This document shows, piece after piece, positions 60,501-64,000 of a stretch of 64,000 bases of DNA. Position numbers and translations under genes: made by a program. The notes under the pieces are model-generated. The model ran no database searches. It was not told the origin of the DNA and saw only the letters and a program-made list of their open reading frames with translations. The stretch comes from Giesbergeria sp. (lineage in GTDB: Bacteria > Pseudomonadota > Gammaproteobacteria > Burkholderiales > Burkholderiaceae_C), in contig JAGNYI010000007.1 in NCBI GenBank assembly GCA_017985015.1, positions 33,395 through 97,394 of the forward strand, given 5' to 3'. Numbering within the stretch: the stretch's first letter is position 1; every line of letters starts with the position of its first letter.

Positions 60501-61836
60501 AGACCATAAATCTGAAGCCCCCACCAACCACGACGCCGCCCTGCGCTTCATCACCTGCGGCAGCGTGGACGATGGCAAGAGCACGCTGATCGGCCGCCTG
60601 CTGGTGGATGCCAAAGCCGTGTTGCAAGACCACCTCGCCGGCGTGCAGCGCCAGGGCGAAACCGACCTGGCCCTGCTGACCGATGGCCTGTCCGCCGAGC
60701 GCGAGCAGGGCATCACCATCGATGTCGCCTACCGCTACTTCGCCACCGAGGCGCGCAAGTTCATCATTGGCGACGCACCCGGCCACGAGCAGTACACGCG
60801 CAACATGGTCACCGCCGCCAGCAGTGCCGACGCCGCCGTGGTGCTGGTGGACGCCACCAAGCTCGACTGGCAAAACCCCGTCCCCACGCTGCTGCCGCAA
60901 ACCCGCCGCCACAGCCTGCTGGTGCACTTGCTGCGCGTACCGTCCCTGGTGTTTGCCGTCAACAAGCTCGACGCCGTCGCCGATCCGGCGCTCGCCTTTG
61001 CCCACATCAGCGCCGCACTGGCCGCCTTTGCGCAAGAGGCCGGCATCACCGTGCGCGCCACAGTGCCCGTCTCGGCGCTCAAGGGATGGAACGTGGTGGA
61101 TGGGCGCGCCGGCTGGTGCGACTACATCGGCCCCAGCCTGCTGCACATCCTGGAGCAGCTGCCAAACACGGCACCCGACAACGACCTGCCGCTGGCCTTC
61201 CCCGTGCAGTGGGTAGAAAAATTTTCGGGTTCCGCCGATACCACGCAGGGCCGGCGCGTTTTCTGGGGCCGCATTGCCGCTGGTCTGGCGCAGCCGGGCT
61301 CTGAAGTGCAGGTGTTTCCCAGTGGCCAGCGCGCCCGCGTGGCCCAGGTGCTGGACCGCACCCGCCAGCCGGGCGAAGTGGCCGCCGGCCACAGCGCCGG
61401 TATCGTGCTCGACCGCGAGATCGACATTTCGCGCGGCGACTGGCTGCTGGCCACAACGCCGCAGGTGCAAGGCAACGAGCAAGGCGACGGTTTCGACGCG
61501 CCCGAGCCGGCATCGCCCTGGCCCGCGCAAACGCTGCTCAGCTGCACCGTCGCCTGGCTGGACGAGCAGCCGCTGGTGGCTGGCCGCGTGTACCAATTGC
61601 TGCACGGCCACCGCTGGGTCAAGGCGCGGGTACAGCGCATCGTGCACGGCCTGGACATCCACACGCTGGCCGAGCACCCGGCCAGCGAGCTGGCGCCCAA
61701 TGCCATTGGCCACGTCCTGCTGCAACTGCAATCGCCCCTGCCCGTCGCGCCCTATGTGCGCTCACGCCAGCTCGGCGCCATGATTTTGGTGGACACCGCC
61801 AGCAACCGCACCGCCGGTGCCGTGCTGTTACGCTGA
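60442..61836 (+). CDS. cysN: Sulfate adenylyltransferase subunit 1 (GTPase)
   Basis: This 464-residue EF-Tu-like GTPase activates CysD. It has G1 CGSVDDGKST, G3 DAPGHEQYTRNM and G4 NKLDAV. It ends after the beta-barrel domains, so it has no fused APS kinase (CysC). The start is fixed by the TAATG overlap with cysD. The first 20 codons (MNATQNIADRAYSISASG) are made of a dispersed palindromic repeat and precede the conserved domain, an unusual N-terminal extension. The start of the conserved domain is about residue 33 (LRFITCGSVDD). Confidence 0.97.
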   Translation: MNATQNIADRAYSISASGQKDHKSEAPTNHDAALRFITCGSVDDGKSTLIGRLLVDAKAVLQDHLAGVQRQGETDLALLTDGLSAEREQGITIDVAYRYFATEARKFIIGDAPGHEQYTRNMVTAASSADAAVVLVDATKLDWQNPVPTLLPQTRRHSLLVHLLRVPSLVFAVNKLDAVADPALAFAHISAALAAFAQEAGITVRATVPVSALKGWNVVDGRAGWCDYIGPSLLHILEQLPNTAPDNDLPLAFPVQWVEKFSGSADTTQGRRVFWGRIAAGLAQPGSEVQVFPSGQRARVAQVLDRTRQPGEVAAGHSAGIVLDREIDISRGDWLLATTPQVQGNEQGDGFDAPEPASPWPAQTLLSCTVAWLDEQPLVAGRVYQLLHGHRWVKARVQRIVHGLDIHTLAEHPASELAPNAIGHVLLQLQSPLPVAPYVRSRQLGAMILVDTASNRTAGAVLLR

Positions 61837-61841
61837 GGCGC

Positions 61842-62423
61842 ATGGATGATCCAAGCTCCAGCCTGCCGCCGGTCTTCACCATCGGGCACTCGACGCGCAG
61901 CTTCGACGAATTTGCCGCTCTGCTCGCGCACGAGGGCGTGCAGCGCATCGTCGATGTGCGCAAGCTCACCGGCTCGCGCCGCTTTCCGCAGTTCAACGCT
62001 GACGCCCTGGCACCGGCGCTGCACGCGTGCGGTGTCGGTTACCAGCACATTGCAGCGCTGGGCGGCCGGCGCGGACGCACCCTGGCCAAAGGCGAATCGT
62101 CGCCCAACGGCTACTGGACCAACGAGAGCTTTCGCCGCTACGCCGACTACGCGCTTACCCAAGATTTCGCCGCCGGCATGGCCGAGTTGCGCGAAGCCAG
62201 CCAGGCCACCCGCTGCGCCGTCATGTGCGCCGAAGCCGTGTGGTGGCGCTGCCACCGCCGCATCATCACCGACTACCTGCTGCTGGAAGGCCGCGAGGTG
62301 CTCCACATTCTGGGCAAGGCGCACGCCGAACCCGCCAGCATGACCTCCGGCGCAGAACCCACCACGCTTGTTGGACAACCGGACCGCACCGCGCTGATCT
62401 ACCCAAGCGCCGTACAGCGGTAA
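61842..62423 (+). CDS. DUF488 domain protein
   Basis: This 193-residue protein has the DUF488 hallmarks FTIGHSTRSFDEFAALL, IVDVRKLTGSRRFPQFN and CAEAVWWRCHRRIITDYL. The family has unknown function; members sometimes accompany DNA-repair or radical-related genes. It starts 5 bases after cysN and may be transcribed with the sulfur operon without being part of its chemistry. The conserved Cys/His residues could bind a metal. Confidence 0.88.
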   Translation: MDDPSSSLPPVFTIGHSTRSFDEFAALLAHEGVQRIVDVRKLTGSRRFPQFNADALAPALHACGVGYQHIAALGGRRGRTLAKGESSPNGYWTNESFRRYADYALTQDFAAGMAELREASQATRCAVMCAEAVWWRCHRRIITDYLLLEGREVLHILGKAHAEPASMTSGAEPTTLVGQPDRTALIYPSAVQR

Positions 62424-62522
62424 CGGTTTCGGCGATATTGCAGGACCGTCAGGGTCATATGCGGACCTCTCAGTGCAAACCCTTAAAATAACCTCCTTCC
62501 GTTTCCGAACAACGAGCCAGCC

Positions 62523-62852
62523 ATGACCCACGTCGTCTCCGAGAACTGCATCAAGTGCAAATACACCGATTGTGTGGACGTGTGTCCCGTGGACTGCTTC
62601 GTTGAAGGCCCGAACATGCTCGTCATCAACCCTGACGAGTGCATCGACTGCGCGGTGTGCGTGCCCGAATGCCCGGCCAACGCCATCTTTGCCGAAGAAG
62701 ACCTGCCTCCCGACGAGCTGGCCTTCATCAAGATCAACGCCGAGCTGACCAATGCCCCCGGCTGGAAAGTCATCACCAAGCGCAAGGGAGCCCTCCCTGA
62801 AGCCGATGAATGGAACGGCAAGCCTGGTAAACGCAGCGATATAGTGAAGTAA
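62523..62852 (+). CDS. fdxA: 7Fe ferredoxin
   Basis: This 109-residue ferredoxin has two clusters: [17 protein letters not shown] near the N-terminus (3Fe-4S/4Fe-4S) and [12 protein letters not shown]. It resembles FdxA/FdI of Azotobacter, with the usual C-terminal extension. It could supply electrons to the sulfite reductase or other reductases; partner specificity is inference. An AT-rich TTAAAATAA 30 bases upstream is a plausible -10 region. Confidence 0.95.
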   Translation: MTHVVSENCIKCKYTDCVDVCPVDCFVEGPNMLVINPDECIDCAVCVPECPANAIFAEEDLPPDELAFIKINAELTNAPGWKVITKRKGALPEADEWNGKPGKRSDIVK

Positions 62853-63030
62853 CCCCCTGCGTCGTTTCGCACCTGTCCCCTGAGAGGGGACGCCGCTGGT
62901 GGACTGGCAAAGCCAGATCCACGGTGGCACTGGTCAACTTGATTCCCCCTGGGCCGCTAAGCGGTTTCCCCCTGAAGGGGACGCCTCCAGTGGACTGGCG
63001 AAGCCAGATCCACGGTGGCACTGGCTAAGG
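62853..63030. repeat. Two tandem intergenic repeat units
   Basis: Two units of about 88 bases follow one another after fdxA. Each has a CCCCTGA...GGGGACGCC hairpin and the shared end TGGACTGGC(A/G)AAGCCAGATC followed by CACGGTGGCACTGG. The first starts at 62853 and the second near 62943. The GGACTGGCNAAGCCAGATCC segment is itself palindromic. They may act as a terminator or dispersed repeat between fdxA and the reductase gene. Confidence 0.7.
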
Positions 63031-63079
63031 CAGGTGTGACTTGATACGCTGGTGCTCAATTTAAGGTCTGGAGGACTGG

Positions 63080-64000
63080 ATGGAAAAGACGGATGCTGTC
63101 GTCATCGGCGCAGGCCCCGTCGGTCTGTTCCAGATTTTTCAGCTGGGCTTGCAAGGCCTCTCCTGCCACGTCATCGACGCCCTGCCGCATGCGGGTGGTC
63201 AGTGCGCCGAGTTGTATGGCGACAAACCGATTTACGACATTCCCGCAATCAAGGTCTGCACCGGTCAGGAACTGACCGACCACCTGCTGGAACAGATCGT
63301 TCCCTTTGCCCCGCAGTGGCACCTGGGCGAACACGCCGCGGTGCTGGAGCCGCAGCCCGGCGGCAGTTTCCTGGTGGAAACCTGCGGCGGTACCCAGCTG
63401 CACGCTCGCGCGGTTTTCATCGCTGCCGGCGTCGGCGCATTCCTGCCTCGCACGCTCAAGCTCCCCGGACTGGAGGCGTTTGAGGGCACCCAATTGCGCT
63501 ACAGGCTCGACGATGGCGAAAACCTCGCCGGCCAGCACCTGGTGGTGCACGGCGGCGGCGAACATGCCGTGGCCACTGCCATCGCCTGCGCCACCGCGCC
63601 AGAGCATTTGCGCCCCAGCCGCACCACCCTGCACCACCGCCGAGATGTCTTTGATGCGCCACCCGCCGCTCTGGACCAGCTGCGCGTTCTGCGTTCGGCG
63701 GGTCGCATTGAGGTGGCGATTGGCGTGGCGAACGGCATTGAGCAAGCGGCTGGCCACCTGAGTGCACTGATGCTGACCACGCCCGAGAGCACGCTGCTGC
63801 GCGTGCCGCTGGATCGGCTGCTGGTCCGCCTGGGTTTGGTGCCCCGCCTTGGGCCCATTGCGGACTGGGGCATGGCCCTGGAGCGCAAGCAGCTCGTGGT
63901 GGACCCCGCTACGTTCGCCACGAGCGTTCCTGGTATCTACGCTGTGGGTGACACCATCACTTACCCTGGCAAACGCAAGCTCATCGTCAGCGGTTTTCAC
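63080..64000 (+). CDS. Ferredoxin-NADP reductase (TrxR-like type), 5' part
   Basis: The gene runs off the right edge after 307 codons. It encodes a two-dinucleotide-domain flavoprotein: FAD motif AVVIGAGPVGLFQIFQLG, then GGQCAELYGDKPIYDIP. The NADPH domain begins at about residue 154 with VVHGGGEHAVATAIAC and the C-terminal FAD motif VPGIYAVGDTITYPGKRKL follows. GGQ-x3-LY is characteristic of the thioredoxin-reductase-like ferredoxin/flavodoxin-NADP reductases. There is no redox-active CxxC pair. A strong GGAGGA is 4 bases upstream of the ATG. Its neighbour fdxA may be its redox partner. Confidence 0.92.
   Translation, partial: MEKTDAVVIGAGPVGLFQIFQLGLQGLSCHVIDALPHAGGQCAELYGDKPIYDIPAIKVCTGQELTDHLLEQIVPFAPQWHLGEHAAVLEPQPGGSFLVETCGGTQLHARAVFIAAGVGAFLPRTLKLPGLEAFEGTQLRYRLDDGENLAGQHLVVHGGGEHAVATAIACATAPEHLRPSRTTLHHRRDVFDAPPAALDQLRVLRSAGRIEVAIGVANGIEQAAGHLSALMLTTPESTLLRVPLDRLLVRLGLVPRLGPIADWGMALERKQLVVDPATFATSVPGIYAVGDTITYPGKRKLIVSGFH

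Overview
The window is GC-rich, densely coded DNA from a betaproteobacterium, most likely a Comamonadaceae member (Acidovorax, Simplicispira or Alicycliphilus-like). The evidence is the gene content (purD-hemF, an APS-type cys cluster, a TAXI-TRAP transporter, a gcl-hyi-glxR glyoxylate operon, a cytochrome cd1 nitrite reductase) and a dispersed palindromic repeat built on AGCGCTTA / TAAGCGCT followed by GCTATCAAA, a pattern I associate with this family. No tRNA, rRNA, CRISPR array, transposase or integrase was seen.

Layout. 1-6.5 kb: housekeeping genes (hemF 5' end, purD, a YebC-family regulator, a HerA-like ATPase, a threonine-dehydratase-like enzyme, upp). 6.5-19.1 kb: a defence island on the minus strand. 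It is a type I restriction-modification locus in which hsdR and hsdS are separated from hsdM by five accessory genes: a restriction-endonuclease/STAND NTPase fusion in visibly AT-richer DNA, an AlbA/Schlafen-like ATP-binding protein, a GIY-YIG protein with a decayed partial copy, and an HTH-protein/nucleotidyltransferase pair that resembles AbiE. A perfect inverted repeat sits directly in front of the HTH gene. 19.2-25 kb: unsaturated fatty-acid oxidation (dienoyl-CoA isomerase, and FadH fused to an NTF2-like domain) with a divergent PadR regulator. 25.1-27 kb: nirS with an FNR/DNR-type box. 27.1-33 kb: the glyoxylate-to-glycerate pathway with a divergent LysR regulator. 33-37 kb: a haem-type TonB receptor and an HD-GYP protein. 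37-40.6 kb: an uncharacterised operon of three unknown proteins, a very short J-domain protein and a second YebC paralogue.

40.6-45.9 kb: a 118-base palindrome, an SpmA-SpmB fusion, then a two-gene island (AAA ATPase with an OLD-like C-terminus plus a D12-class adenine methylase), followed by about 1.1 kb without intact genes that contains a 5'-truncated RelE/HigB-type toxin remnant. 45.9-53.6 kb: an FMN reductase, a DUF6817-like protein, a TAXI-TRAP operon, a lipoate ligase-like protein, a sulfate-binding protein and YggX. 53.6-64 kb: mnmC, then an assimilatory sulfate operon (TSUP permease, sulfite reductase, DUF934, APS reductase, cysD, cysN), a DUF488 protein, a 7Fe ferredoxin and the 5' part of a ferredoxin-NADP reductase-like flavoprotein.

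The strongest candidates for undescribed biology are the REase-STAND gene and its split type I island, the ATPase-methylase pair, the DnaJ/unknown operon, and the two cys-operon genes whose first codons are made of the dispersed palindrome.
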